DNA of 64,000 nt, from positions 434,001 through 498,000 of the forward strand of contig NZ_CP011883.2 of NCBI RefSeq assembly GCF_000340435.2, in the 5' to 3' direction. Every line of letters starts with the position of its first letter. Positions within the stretch are counted from its first letter, which is position 1. The notes below the pieces were generated by a model that did no database searches, had not been told where the DNA came from, and saw only the letters and a program-made list of their open reading frames with translations. Source of the stretch: Mycobacterium haemophilum DSM 44634 (GTDB lineage Bacteria; Actinomycetota; Actinomycetes; Mycobacteriales; Mycobacteriaceae). Shown in pieces: positions 53,100 to 61,730 of the stretch. Both the position numbers and the translations under genes were made by a program.

Positions 53100-53790
53100 G
53101 CTGTTCGGCCGCGGCCCGTGGGTCGTCGGCCGCGGTGATGGCCCGCACCACCACGATCCGGCGGGCACCGGCATGGAGCACGTCGGGCAGCCGCTGCGCG
53201 TCGATACCGCCGATAGCGAACCACGGTTTGTCGCCGGCGAGTTCAGAGCTGATTTGAGAGGCGGCCCGCACCAGTTCAAGACCCGGAGCCGGCCGGCCCG
53301 GTTTGGTCGGGGTGGGCCAGCAAGGCCCGACGCAGAAATAGTCGAGCATGCCGGCGTTCAAGGCGGCCGCGGCGGCGGCAACCTGGTTTCGGTTATGGGT
53401 GGACAGGCCGAGCAGCGTGTGCCGACCCACGATCTGTCGCGCCAGGTCAGGCGGCAGATCACCCTGCCCCAGGTGCAGCACGTCGGCGCCCACCGCACGG
53501 GCAATATCGGCGCGGTCGTTGACCGCGAACAGGGCGCCGTGCCGTCGCGTCGCGTCGGCGAGGATCTCGCACGCGGCTAGCTCGTCGCGTGCTTCCAGCG
53601 GCCCAAACTGTTGCTCACCGACGGAACCCTTGTCGCGCAGCTGGACGATGTCCACCCCGCCGGCCAAGGCGGCGTCGACAAATTGGGCTAAGTCGCCGCG
53701 CTCACGCCGCGCGTCGGTGCAAAGATACAGCTTCGCCTTGGCGAGACGGGTGGCCAGACGGATCGCGGACTGCCCATGAGGTTCGTGCAC
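53071..53790 (-). CDS. thiE: Thiamine phosphate synthase
   Basis: Joins the thiazole phosphate carboxylate and the hydroxymethylpyrimidine diphosphate to make thiamine phosphate. It has 239 residues from a GTG at 53790; homologues are nearer 222, so the true start may be 15-20 codons later. TIM-barrel motifs are IVQLRDKG (about 50-57, pyrophosphate binding), LFAVNDRADIARAVGADVLH and the Ser/Thr-rich GPCWPTPTKPG followed by AIGGID. Divergent from the riboswitch-controlled thiO operon. Orthologue of Rv0414c. Confidence 0.94.
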   Translation of the reverse strand: MHEPHGQSAIRLATRLAKAKLYLCTDARRERGDLAQFVDAALAGGVDIVQLRDKGSVGEQQFGPLEARDELAACEILADATRRHGALFAVNDRADIARAVGADVLHLGQGDLPPDLARQIVGRHTLLGLSTHNRNQVAAAAAALNAGMLDYFCVGPCWPTPTKPGRPAPGLELVRAASQISSELAGDKPWFAIGGIDAQRLPDVLHAGARRIVVVRAITAADDPRAAAEQLISALRATS

Positions 53791-53831
53791 ACCGCGACGC
53801 TAGCGCGCTAGCGTGGGACCCGAAGAACTAG

Positions 53832-53962
53832 AGACACGGGAGTCCCGGGAGCGGGGCTGAGAGTGGGCTACCCCTTTGTGCAAGTTTGTGCAAGCCAGCT
53901 TGCACTTCGGACCTGCCCTTACCGTCACACCTGATCCGGATCATGCCGGCGAAGGGAGGCCA
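53832..53962 (+). promoter_or_regulatory. TPP riboswitch (THI box) of the thiO operon
   Basis: The conserved aptamer parts are present in order: CGGGGCTGAGAG at 53852-53863, then a P3 stem, ACCTGATCCGGATCATGCCGGC ending at 53950 (given in parts: CTGATCCGGA, TCATGCCGGC), then GAAGGGAGG. The last element is both the 3' strand of P1 and the Shine-Dalgarno sequence of thiO, so TPP binding should hide the ribosome binding site. The P3 arm is long and contains two tandem 10-base TTTGTGCAAG copies (53875-53894) facing one CTTGCAC. Confidence 0.93.
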
Positions 53963-53965
53963 AAG

Positions 53966-54988
53966 ATGCCGTCAGGCCCACCCACGGGGTCGCTGGGCGT
54001 TATCGGCGGCGGCGTCATCGGGTTGTCGGTGGCACGCCGCGCAGCGCAGGCTGGATGGTCCGTGCGGGTACACCGAACCCGCGAGCACGGCGCGTCCTGG
54101 GTTGCCGGGGGCATGCTGGCCCCGCACAGCGAAGGCTGGCCCGGCGAGGAACGGCTGTTGCAGCTGGGCCTCGAGTCGCTGCGGTTGTGGCACCAAGGCG
54201 GATTTACCGACGGGCTGGCGCCGGAGGTGATTACCGCACGCGAGTCGCTGGTGGTGGCCGTCGACCAAGCCGATGTCGCTGACCTGCGCACGGTTGCGGA
54301 CTGGTTGTCCACGCAAGGCCACCCGGTGATCTGGGAGTCAGCTGCCCGCGACGTCGAACCCCTGCTGGCACAAGGCGTCCGACATGGTTTTCGGGCGCCG
54401 ACCGAACTGGCAGTGGACAACCGGGCCTTGCTCGACGCGCTGTGCTTAGACTGCGAGCGTCTAGGGGTGCGGTGGGCCGCGCCGGTGAACGACCTATCCG
54501 ATGTTGACGCAGACGCGGTAGTGATTGCCAACGGCATTGACGCGCCCGCGTTGTGGCCCGGCCTACCGGTCCGTCCGGTGAAGGGAGAGGTGCTGCGTTT
54601 GCGTTGGCGATATGGTTGTATGCCGTTGCTGCAAAGGGTAATTCGAGCACGGGTGCATGGTCGGCAGGTGTACCTGGTTCCGCGTGCGGACGGCGTGGTC
54701 GTCGGTGCCACCCAGTACGAACACGGCCGGGACAACGCTCCGGTCGTGTCCGGAGTGCGTGACCTGCTTGACGATGCGTGTGCCGTGCTGCCGGCGTTGG
54801 GCGAGTACGAATTGGCTGAGTGCGCCGCTGGGCTACGCCCAATGACGCCGGATAATCTGCCACTCGTGCACCGTCTGGATAACCGGACGCTGGTCGCCGC
54901 CGGCCACGGCCGATCGGGATTTCTGCTGGCACCGTGGACAGCTGAACAGATCATGTCCGAACTTGCCGCGGTCGGAGCGCAAGCGTGA
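53966..54988 (+). CDS. thiO: Glycine oxidase ThiO
   Basis: An FAD enzyme that oxidises glycine to the imine used to form the thiazole ring. It has 340 residues from the ATG at 53966, four bases after the riboswitch's GGGAGG, which decides this start over upstream codons inside the aptamer. The dinucleotide motif LGVIGGGVIGLSVARRAAQA lies at about 10-29. The DAO-family C-terminus GLRPMTPDNLPLV and AAGHGRSGFLLAPWTA is present. Orthologue of Rv0415. Confidence 0.96.
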   Translation: MPSGPPTGSLGVIGGGVIGLSVARRAAQAGWSVRVHRTREHGASWVAGGMLAPHSEGWPGEERLLQLGLESLRLWHQGGFTDGLAPEVITARESLVVAVDQADVADLRTVADWLSTQGHPVIWESAARDVEPLLAQGVRHGFRAPTELAVDNRALLDALCLDCERLGVRWAAPVNDLSDVDADAVVIANGIDAPALWPGLPVRPVKGEVLRLRWRYGCMPLLQRVIRARVHGRQVYLVPRADGVVVGATQYEHGRDNAPVVSGVRDLLDDACAVLPALGEYELAECAAGLRPMTPDNLPLVHRLDNRTLVAAGHGRSGFLLAPWTAEQIMSELAAVGAQA

Positions 54989-54995
54989 TCGTCCG

Positions 54996-55220
54996 ATGAT
55001 TGTCGTCGTCAACGAACAGCAGGTCGAGGTCGACGAGCAGATCACCGTCGCCGCGCTGCTAGCGTCGCTGGGCTTCCCGGCTGGTGGTATCGCAGTGGCT
55101 GTAGACTTCTCAGTGCTGCCTCGATCTGACTGGGCGACAAAAGTTTCTGAGCTTCCCGCTCTTTCTGGGCGGTCTGAGCCGGTCCGACTCGAAGTGGTTA
55201 CGGCGGTGCAAGGTGGTTGA
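54996..55220 (+). CDS. thiS: Sulfur carrier protein ThiS
   Basis: A 74-residue ubiquitin-fold protein beginning MIVVVNEQQVEVDEQITVAA and ending in the required Gly-Gly (TAVQGG). The C-terminal glycine is converted to a thiocarboxylate that donates sulfur to the thiazole made by ThiG. The ATG at 54996 lies eight bases after thiO. The end overlaps the thiG start by eight bases. Orthologue of Rv0416. Confidence 0.95.
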   Translation: MIVVVNEQQVEVDEQITVAALLASLGFPAGGIAVAVDFSVLPRSDWATKVSELPALSGRSEPVRLEVVTAVQGG

Positions 55221-55974
55221 ATCAAAACTCACGATCGGGGACCGCAGCTTCGCTTCGCGGCTCATCATGGGTACCGGGGGAGCCGCAAACTTGGCGGTAT
55301 TGGAAGAGGCGCTGATCGCCTCAGGTACCGAGCTGACGACCGTCGCGATCCGCCGGGTCGACGCCGAGGGTGGAACCGGACTGCTCGACCTGCTCAACCG
55401 GCTTGGCATCATGCCGCTGCCCAATACCGCCGGGTGTCGCAGCGCTGCAGAGGCGGTGCTGACCGCACAGCTGGCCCGCGAGGCGTTGAACACCAACTGG
55501 ATCAAGCTCGAGGTGATCGCCGACGAACGCACCTTGCTGCCGGATGGCGTTGAATTAGTAAGGGCGGCAGAGCAATTAGTCGACGATGGGTTTGTGGTTC
55601 TGCCGTATACCAACGACGACCCGGCGCTGGCTCAGCGGCTGGAGGGCACCGGTTGCGCGGCGGTGATGCCGCTAGGATCACCGATTGGCACTGGCCTTGG
55701 CATCAACAATCCACACAATATCGAGATGATCGTCGCTCAGGCCGGCGTCCCGGTGGTGCTCGACGCCGGCATCGGTACCGCGAGCGACGCCGCCTTAGCG
55801 ATGGAATTGGGCTGCGATGCTGTGCTGTTGGCTTCTGCGGTGACTCGGGCCGTCGACCCGCCGGCAATGGCCGCTGCGATGGCTGCCGCCGTTACCGCCG
55901 GCTATCTGGCACGCCGGGCCGGGCGGATCCCAAAACGCTTCTGGGCGCAGGCTTCCAGTCCGGCCCGACGATGA
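55213..55974 (+). CDS. thiG: Thiazole synthase ThiG
   Basis: Combines 1-deoxy-D-xylulose 5-phosphate, the glycine imine and ThiS thiocarboxylate to form thiazole phosphate. It has 253 residues from a GTG at 55213. The TIM-barrel shows the Schiff-base lysine in TNWIKLEVIADERTLLPD (about 96-113), AVMPLGSPIGTGLGI and PVVLDAGIGTASDAALAMEL. Its stop overlaps the start of an SGNH hydrolase gene. Orthologue of Rv0417. Confidence 0.97.
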   Translation: MVESKLTIGDRSFASRLIMGTGGAANLAVLEEALIASGTELTTVAIRRVDAEGGTGLLDLLNRLGIMPLPNTAGCRSAAEAVLTAQLAREALNTNWIKLEVIADERTLLPDGVELVRAAEQLVDDGFVVLPYTNDDPALAQRLEGTGCAAVMPLGSPIGTGLGINNPHNIEMIVAQAGVPVVLDAGIGTASDAALAMELGCDAVLLASAVTRAVDPPAMAAAMAAAVTAGYLARRAGRIPKRFWAQASSPARR

Positions 55975-56738
55975 ACAGGTATGTCGCACTGGGTAGTTCG
56001 ATGGCGGCCGGTCCCGGTATCCGGCCCCGCGTTGCTGGCGCGCCATGGGGGTCAGGTCGATCGGCGCGCAATTACCCGCATTTGGTCGCCGAGCGACTCA
56101 ACCTGCAGCTTGTCGACGTCTCCTTTTCTGGCGCCACCACTGCCCACATATTGGCCGATCACCAGGGCAGCGCTCCACCCCAAATCACTGCGTTGGACGG
56201 TTCGGAGACCTTGGTCACGATCACGATCGGAGGCAACGACGTTGGATACGTCCCGTTGCTGATGGCTGCCTCGCTGCCGCGGATAGCGCGCCATCTCCCG
56301 GTGATAGGTGGACGTATCCGTGAACTGCTGGACCGCGATGCACGCGATCGAGCGCTGAAGGAGGTGTTCGACTCGTTGTGCAGGGTCGGTCGGGCGGTAC
56401 GCCAACACGCCCCACGCGCTCGGGTCTTCTTCGTCGACTACTTGACACTGCTGCCGCCTGCGGGCGCGCCGGCTCGGCCGCTTTCGGAAGCGGAGGTGGA
56501 TCTGGGTCGCCATGTGGCGAGCACCCTGGAACGACTCACAGCCGACGCCGCCGCCGCAACCGGCTGCGAGGCTGTCCGCGCGGCCGCGGCCAGCCGGCAC
56601 CACCACGCATGGTCGGGCGAACCCTGGACGACCAAGCCGACCAAATCCAGTGTGGCGCCGCCGGGTCGGCCGGCTCCGTTGCACCCTAACGCTGCCGGGA
56701 TGCGCGCGGTGGCGGAATTGGTGGTGGCCCAGTTATAG
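55971..56738 (+). CDS. SGNH-family hydrolase coupled to the thiamine operon
   Basis: A 255-residue esterase/lipase of the SGNH fold without a signal peptide. Block I is ALGSSMAAGPG with nucleophile Ser9, block II SFSGATT (51-57), block III IGGND with Asn89, and block V ends in LHPNAAGM with the catalytic His. All four catalytic residues are visible. The ATG at 55971 overlaps the thiG stop (ATGA), so it is translated with the thiamine genes. I recall no such gene between thiG and lpqL in M. tuberculosis. Substrate unknown; it may hydrolyse a thiamine-related ester or be an unrelated passenger. Confidence 0.9.
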   Translation: MNRYVALGSSMAAGPGIRPRVAGAPWGSGRSARNYPHLVAERLNLQLVDVSFSGATTAHILADHQGSAPPQITALDGSETLVTITIGGNDVGYVPLLMAASLPRIARHLPVIGGRIRELLDRDARDRALKEVFDSLCRVGRAVRQHAPRARVFFVDYLTLLPPAGAPARPLSEAEVDLGRHVASTLERLTADAAAATGCEAVRAAAASRHHHAWSGEPWTTKPTKSSVAPPGRPAPLHPNAAGMRAVAELVVAQL

Positions 56739-56763
56739 GCCAGTTGCAGCCCAATCGCGAAGG

Positions 56764-57276
56764 TCAACCGTTTTTCTGCCACCAGGCATAGATCTTCGGA
56801 ACGTTGCCGTCGGCCGCGTCGATAACACCCAACACGTTTTTGGCGTCAGCGGTCCAGATGACTTCGGCGCTGCCGTGGTAGGTCCCGCACGCCACTTGGC
56901 CGGCCGAGTCGGTGGAGCTGCCCTGGTGCCATACGGTGGGCGACTTGACGTCGCCGCAGTCGGCCAGGGTGTCCGAGCCGATACTGGTGGTGAACGAGCT
57001 GGCCATATCGCTGCCGTTGCTGAAGAGCAGGTACCTGGCCTTGACCGGCCCGTCGGGGTCGGCGTTTTGTCCGCACTCGAGTACGGCCAGCACGCCACTC
57101 GGTGGGGTCTGGGAACTGCAGTTGTTGGAGTTGTAGCCCTTGGACAGAGAGCCGGCAAGCGTGTTCACGTCTGATGAGGTGGGGTCTGCGGTCGCCGTGC
57201 CAGTGCCCGGGCAAGCAAAACTGCTCATCAGGGCTGCAGCCGTCGCGGCTCGCAGCGTAGTGGTGAGATGAGACAT
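56764..57276 (-). CDS. Secreted protein resembling mycobacterial kinase sensor domains
   Basis: A 170-residue exported protein from the ATG at 57276. The signal peptide MSHLTTTLRAATAAALMSSF is followed by cleavage near ATA. The mature part has LSKGYNSNNCSSQTPPSG, VLAVLECGQNADPDGP, LADCGDVKSPTVWHQ and GQVACGTYHG, giving four Cys able to form two disulfides. This pattern reminds me of extracytoplasmic domains at the C-terminus of some mycobacterial Ser/Thr kinases, here as a stand-alone domain. The relation is from memory and unverified. Function unknown. Confidence 0.7.
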   Translation of the reverse strand: MSHLTTTLRAATAAALMSSFACPGTGTATADPTSSDVNTLAGSLSKGYNSNNCSSQTPPSGVLAVLECGQNADPDGPVKARYLLFSNGSDMASSFTTSIGSDTLADCGDVKSPTVWHQGSSTDSAGQVACGTYHGSAEVIWTADAKNVLGVIDAADGNVPKIYAWWQKNG

Positions 57277-57702
57277 CCTGGTGGCTCCTAACGGTTGTCG
57301 GACCAGCGGTGCGGCTGCGCTGACACCGGGGAGTGTATGTGCGGTGCTCACCAAAAACCGGGCTTTTGCTAAACAGGGATGGCAGGGATATCTCGCGGCC
57401 ATGCAACACATTCCGCTAGAAATTATCTGTCTCGGCATCAATCGCGGCTTGGCTCGTGCAGTGTCGCTGTGTTGCTGTCAACGAAACCAAAAAACGGCTG
57501 AATTGCGCTGTTCGAAACCCGAAAGCAGCAAAGGTATTTCGGCTGCGATGAGGCTGCAACCTAGCGATGTGGCCGTCGCGTAGCCGATGATGCGGTAACA
57601 ATGCCCGCAGCGAGTTTTTCCGTTGGTACCGCCGTTGCGACGCCGCTCGGGTAGGGTAAGCAACGCTTGAAGCCAGCTAACTTCTCTTGAGTGGAGAATC
57701 GG
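57277..57702. other. Divergent intergenic region upstream of the CD225-like gene
   Basis: About 425 bases with lower GC between 57360 and 57620. Both flanking genes are transcribed away from it, so it should contain two promoters. I see no clear -10/-35 pair, no strong hairpin and no plausible small gene. Confidence 0.4.
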
Positions 57703-58029
57703 ATGACTGCACAGCCACCACCGCCTGGTTACCCGCCGCAACCGCCTGCCGGGCAAGCGCCGAACAACTACCTGGTGTGGTCCATTCTGGTGACGTTGTT
57801 CTGCTGCCTTCCCTTGGGGATCGTTGCGATCGTCAAATCCAGCCAGGTCAACGGTTTATGGGCATCTGGCCGTTACGCTGAGGCGCAGGCCGCCGCCGAC
57901 AGCGCTAAGAAACTCTCGATCTGGTCAGCCGTTATAGGCGTGGTCGTGTTCGTCATCTATGGGATCTTGATGGCGGTGGGCGCCCTGAATACGAGTACGA
58001 ACGCGGCAATGCTTGCAGCGATGTTCTAA
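57703..58029 (+). CDS. CD225/dispanin-family small membrane protein
   Basis: A 108-residue protein beginning MTAQPPPPGYPPQPPAGQAP, a Pro-rich cytosolic tail. The CD225 signature follows: NNYLVWSILVTLFCCLPLGI as a re-entrant helix, then VAIVKSSQVN, an Ala-rich helix and a second membrane helix (IWSAVIGVVVFVIYGILM). The family is widespread in actinobacteria and its bacterial role is unknown. GTGGAGAATCGG before the ATG at 57703 supports this start; a GTG at 57691 is the alternative. Confidence 0.9.
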   Translation: MTAQPPPPGYPPQPPAGQAPNNYLVWSILVTLFCCLPLGIVAIVKSSQVNGLWASGRYAEAQAAADSAKKLSIWSAVIGVVVFVIYGILMAVGALNTSTNAAMLAAMF

Positions 58030-58044
58030 GCCAGGGGCGCGGTC

Positions 58045-58470
58045 GTGGTGACCCGGCAAGGGTCGGTGAGGCTGAGGTGGGGTGCGCCGCTGATGGTGGC
58101 CGCCGCTACGACGTTGGTGTGCGCCACGATCTGGGTGAGTGATCCGACCACGCCGAACGGCCCGCTGCCGGTGTGTCCCGCAAAGGCACTGTTGGGTATC
58201 GACTGCCCCGGGTGCGGTAGTTTGCGAATGTTGTATTCGCTCATGCACGGCAATCTGTTGGCGGCCGCCAGGTTTAATGCACTGGGCCTGACGGCGGTGC
58301 TGCTGTTGGTGTGGACATACCTGGCTTGGACGTACGGCCGCTTGGTCGGTCGACGGATCGGGAGCTGGCAGCACCATCGCTGGTCGGCGGTGGTGACATT
58401 GTCGTTGGTGGCGGCTTGGTTTGTGGTGCGCAACATCCCTTTTGCGCCCTTCACTGGGCTGTATGTCTAG
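58045..58470 (+). CDS. DUF2752 membrane protein
   Basis: A 141-residue protein with three or four hydrophobic helices. The DUF2752 motif is CPAKALLGIDCPGCGSLRML (about 44-63, with the CPxCGxxR-type core). The family often stands next to CD225/TM2-type genes, as here, with the two genes 15 bases apart. A structural role in the membrane is likely but unproven. GTG at 58045 or 58048 starts the frame. Confidence 0.88.
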   Translation: MVTRQGSVRLRWGAPLMVAAATTLVCATIWVSDPTTPNGPLPVCPAKALLGIDCPGCGSLRMLYSLMHGNLLAAARFNALGLTAVLLLVWTYLAWTYGRLVGRRIGSWQHHRWSAVVTLSLVAAWFVVRNIPFAPFTGLYV

Positions 58471-58648
58471 CCTCGCTGTGACCCGAACGTCGCATCGGCG
58501 CAATAGGACTCAGACGCTACTTGGATGCCGGTTTGCGTGGCCTGATTTGTGGTGAGAGGCGTCATCGCGGGTGCACCCGGGGCGCTGGGTGCGGTCATTG
58601 CAGTGGCCCATCGGCGCGGCGAATGCGCGGCCGTCTAACCTGGTCGCG

Positions 58649-60154
58649 ATGGCGAACAAATCAAAGACGATCTCGGTGGTGTTGGCGGTGGCCGCGCTCA
58701 CCGCATGTTTGGCTGGCTGCTGGTCGGCCAAGTCGCAGCAAGCGACCAGCGCCACTGCGGCGACCGAGTTTGCTGCCACGTTGCGTAACCGGGTCAGCGC
58801 CGATGCGATGATGGCGCACCTGTCAAAATTTCAAGACATTGCCAACGCCAACAACGGCACCCGGGCGGTGGCCACCCCTGGCTATGAAGCCAGCGTCGAC
58901 TACGTGGTAAACGCTTTGCGCCACAGCGGTTTTAATGTGGAGACGCCGGAGTTTTCGGCTCGGGTGTTTCACGCTGACACGGGGTCTGTCACGGTGGCCG
59001 GTAAGAGTACGCCGGCCCATGCGCTGGAGTACAGTCTCGGCACTCCGCCGGACGGGGTGACGGGGCCGCTGGTGGCCGCGCCGGCCGGCGACAGCCCTGG
59101 CTGCACGGCGTCCGACTACGACAGGGTGCCGGCGCAGGGGGCTGTCGTGCTGGTGGACCGGGGCAACTGCCCGTTCGCCCAGAAGGAAGATGTCGCGGCG
59201 CAGCGCGGCGCGGTGGCCATGATCGTCGTTGACAACGTCGACGAGGAGCGGATGGGCGGGACCCTGGGGGCAACCACCGATGTCAAGATCCCGTCGGTGA
59301 GCGTCACCAAGTCCGTGGGTGTGCAGCTGCGCGCTCAGCTCGGACCGACCCTCGAACCAGTCACCGTCAAACTCAATGCCAGCACCCAGAATTTCAAGGC
59401 CCGCAACATCATCGCCCAGACCAAGACGGGGTCTACTACCGATGTGGTAATGGTCGGCGCGCACTTGGACAGCGTGCCCGAGGGACCGGGCATCAACGAC
59501 AACGGTTCCGGGGTGGCCGCGGTTCTGGAAACCGCGGTGCAGCTGGGTAGCTCGCCGCAGGTGCACAATGCGGTGCGGTTCGGCTTCTGGGGTGCGGAGG
59601 AGCTCGGCCTGATCGGGTCACGGAATTACGTTTCGTCACTGGATGTCAACGCGCTGAAAAACATTGCGTTGTACCTGAATTTCGACATGCTCGCGTCGCC
59701 CAACCCAGGTTACTTCGTCTATGACGGAGACCAGTCGCTGCCGCTGGACGTTCGCGGCCGGCCGGTGGTGCCTGAAGGTTCGGCCGGTATCGAGCGTGCG
59801 TTGGTCGCCTACCTAAAGTCGGCCGGCAAGACCGCGCAGGACACGTCGTTCGACGGCCGCTCTGACTACGACGGATTCACCTTGGCGGGCATCCCGGCGG
59901 GCGGGCTGTTCTCCGGCGCGGAGGTCAAGAAGTCCGACGAGCAGGCCAAGCTGTGGGGCGGGACCGCTAACGAGCCGTTCGACCCGAACTACCACCAGAA
60001 AACAGACACCCTCGATCACATCGACCGCACCGCATTGGGTATCAATGGCGCCGGCGTGGCCTACGCGGTGGGGCTGTACGCGCAGGATCTCAGCGGCCGC
60101 AACGGGGTTCCGATCATGGCGGACCGCACGCGAAACGTGCTCAGCAAGCCATGA
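58649..60154 (+). CDS. lpqL: LpqL, lipoprotein aminopeptidase (M28)
   Basis: A 501-residue secreted lipoprotein peptidase. The signal peptide ends in lipobox LAGC (Cys24). A protease-associated domain lies at about 135-235. The M28 catalytic domain has the full double-zinc set: His272, Asp284 (GINDNGSG), Glu317 (general base) and Glu318 in WGAEELGL, Asp346 in NFDML, and His449 in NYHQKTDT. It should remove N-terminal residues from peptides outside the cell membrane. Orthologue of Rv0418. It overlaps the following paralogue by four bases. Confidence 0.94.
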   Translation: MANKSKTISVVLAVAALTACLAGCWSAKSQQATSATAATEFAATLRNRVSADAMMAHLSKFQDIANANNGTRAVATPGYEASVDYVVNALRHSGFNVETPEFSARVFHADTGSVTVAGKSTPAHALEYSLGTPPDGVTGPLVAAPAGDSPGCTASDYDRVPAQGAVVLVDRGNCPFAQKEDVAAQRGAVAMIVVDNVDEERMGGTLGATTDVKIPSVSVTKSVGVQLRAQLGPTLEPVTVKLNASTQNFKARNIIAQTKTGSTTDVVMVGAHLDSVPEGPGINDNGSGVAAVLETAVQLGSSPQVHNAVRFGFWGAEELGLIGSRNYVSSLDVNALKNIALYLNFDMLASPNPGYFVYDGDQSLPLDVRGRPVVPEGSAGIERALVAYLKSAGKTAQDTSFDGRSDYDGFTLAGIPAGGLFSGAEVKKSDEQAKLWGGTANEPFDPNYHQKTDTLDHIDRTALGINGAGVAYAVGLYAQDLSGRNGVPIMADRTRNVLSKP

Positions 60155-61620
60155 TCGCTCGGCTGTGCGCAACGGTGCTGCTGCTGACCGGGCTGCTGGT
60201 GGGATGTTCGTGGATGCGACCGGGGCCGCCGGCTGCGGCGCCGGACCTGGGTCATAGATTGGCGGGGAACGTCACCGCGGACCAGATGTTCGTGCACCTA
60301 CACGCACTGCAGGATATCGCCAACGCCAACAAGGGAAATCGAGCAGAGGGGACACCCGGCTACGAAGCCAGCGTGGACTATGTCGCGACGGCTCTCCGTA
60401 GCAAGGGCTTCGAGGTGTCTACGCCACAGTTCGACCGGTTGTACACCCCGTCGCGTGGCAGGCAGGAGGTGGTGGTCAGCGGCCGTACCTATTCGGTCGA
60501 CCAGGCCTCGTTGCTGGTGCGTACACCGCCTGCAGGCTTGACCGGTCGGCTGGTTTGGCCCGCCAAACCGACCGGGTGTGCCGCCACCGATTATCCGGCT
60601 GTCGCACCGCAGGGCGCGATCGCCGTCGTCGATGACAGCGGCTGCACGGCTATCGATAAGCAAAACGCTGCGATGGCTAAGGGCGCTGCCGCGCTGATCA
60701 TCGTCAGCGAGCCCGGGGACGGCGCAGCGGCCGCATTGTTCCCGCCCCGCTACTACGATCAGCTGACCGCGCCGGTCGCGGTTGTCGGGGCCGCTGTCGG
60801 CGCCGAGTTGCGGCGCACCACCGCGACAGTACAGCTCACTTTAGACACTGCGACCGTGAAGATTACATCACGAAATGTATTGGCGCAGACTAAGACCGGC
60901 TCGACCCACGACGTGGTGATGGTGGGTGCGCACCTTGACAGCGCGCCGGCGGGTCCTGGCATCAACGACAACGGGTCCGGGGTGGCTGCGGTGCTGGAAA
61001 CGGCGTTGCAGCTGGGTCCGTTGGCGCCGGTGACCAATGCGGTGCGGTTTGCGTTCTGGGGGGCCGAGGTGAAGGGGCTCAATGCTTCTAGCGATTACGT
61101 CGTTGAGTTGAGCCACGATCAACTCAACGACATCGCGCTATACCTGGACTTCAACATGCTGGGGTCACCCAATGCCGGCTTTTTCACCATCGACGGTGAC
61201 CAGTCGGGTCCGCCGGGGCCCGGTGTGGCGTCCGGAGATGTACCCGCAGGTTCTGGCGGTATTGAGCGCACACTGGCCGGCTATTTGAACTTGGCCGGGA
61301 AGCGGCCCGCCGACATGCCGTTGACCTCCGGGACTGACTACTACCCGTTCATGGTCGCGGGTGTTCCGATCGGGGGTGTGACCGCCGGTGCTTCGCAGAT
61401 GAAAACCAATGCGCAAGCCCGGCTTTGGGGTGGCCAGCCCGGAGTTTGGTTCGACCCCAACTATCAGGGCGCTCACGACACCATCGATAACATCAACCGG
61501 GAAGCATTGGCGATCATGGGTTCTGGAGTGGCGTTTGCGGTGGGCCACTACGCCGAATCGATCGAGGGAGTCAACGGCGTCCCGCCCCATGGCAAGCGGC
61601 ATCGCACGCAGGGCCCGTAG
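60151..61620 (+). CDS. LpqL-like lipoprotein with degenerate zinc site
   Basis: A 489-residue tandem paralogue of LpqL, coupled by an ATGA overlap. The lipobox is LVGC (Cys19) and the PA domain and M28 fold are kept. The zinc site is not. His261, Asp273 and the general-base Glu306 remain, but the Glu ligand is Val307 (GAEVKGL for GAEELGL), the Asp ligand is Asn335 (DFNML for NFDML) and the last His is Gln439 (NYQGAHDT for NYHQKTDT). His442 three residues on could partly compensate. It is probably a pseudo-peptidase, a binding or regulatory partner of LpqL, or an enzyme with altered chemistry. I recall no second copy in M. tuberculosis. Confidence 0.9.
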   Translation: MIARLCATVLLLTGLLVGCSWMRPGPPAAAPDLGHRLAGNVTADQMFVHLHALQDIANANKGNRAEGTPGYEASVDYVATALRSKGFEVSTPQFDRLYTPSRGRQEVVVSGRTYSVDQASLLVRTPPAGLTGRLVWPAKPTGCAATDYPAVAPQGAIAVVDDSGCTAIDKQNAAMAKGAAALIIVSEPGDGAAAALFPPRYYDQLTAPVAVVGAAVGAELRRTTATVQLTLDTATVKITSRNVLAQTKTGSTHDVVMVGAHLDSAPAGPGINDNGSGVAAVLETALQLGPLAPVTNAVRFAFWGAEVKGLNASSDYVVELSHDQLNDIALYLDFNMLGSPNAGFFTIDGDQSGPPGPGVASGDVPAGSGGIERTLAGYLNLAGKRPADMPLTSGTDYYPFMVAGVPIGGVTAGASQMKTNAQARLWGGQPGVWFDPNYQGAHDTIDNINREALAIMGSGVAFAVGHYAESIEGVNGVPPHGKRHRTQGP

Positions 61621-61730
61621 CGACTGTTGGCACGTCGCCGTGCCGTGATTTGCGCCATGCCCGTCTATCAACCGATTTAGAATGAGATCCCTTTGATGCG
61701 ACCGTGCAACCGGTCGGAATGGGGTTGGCC

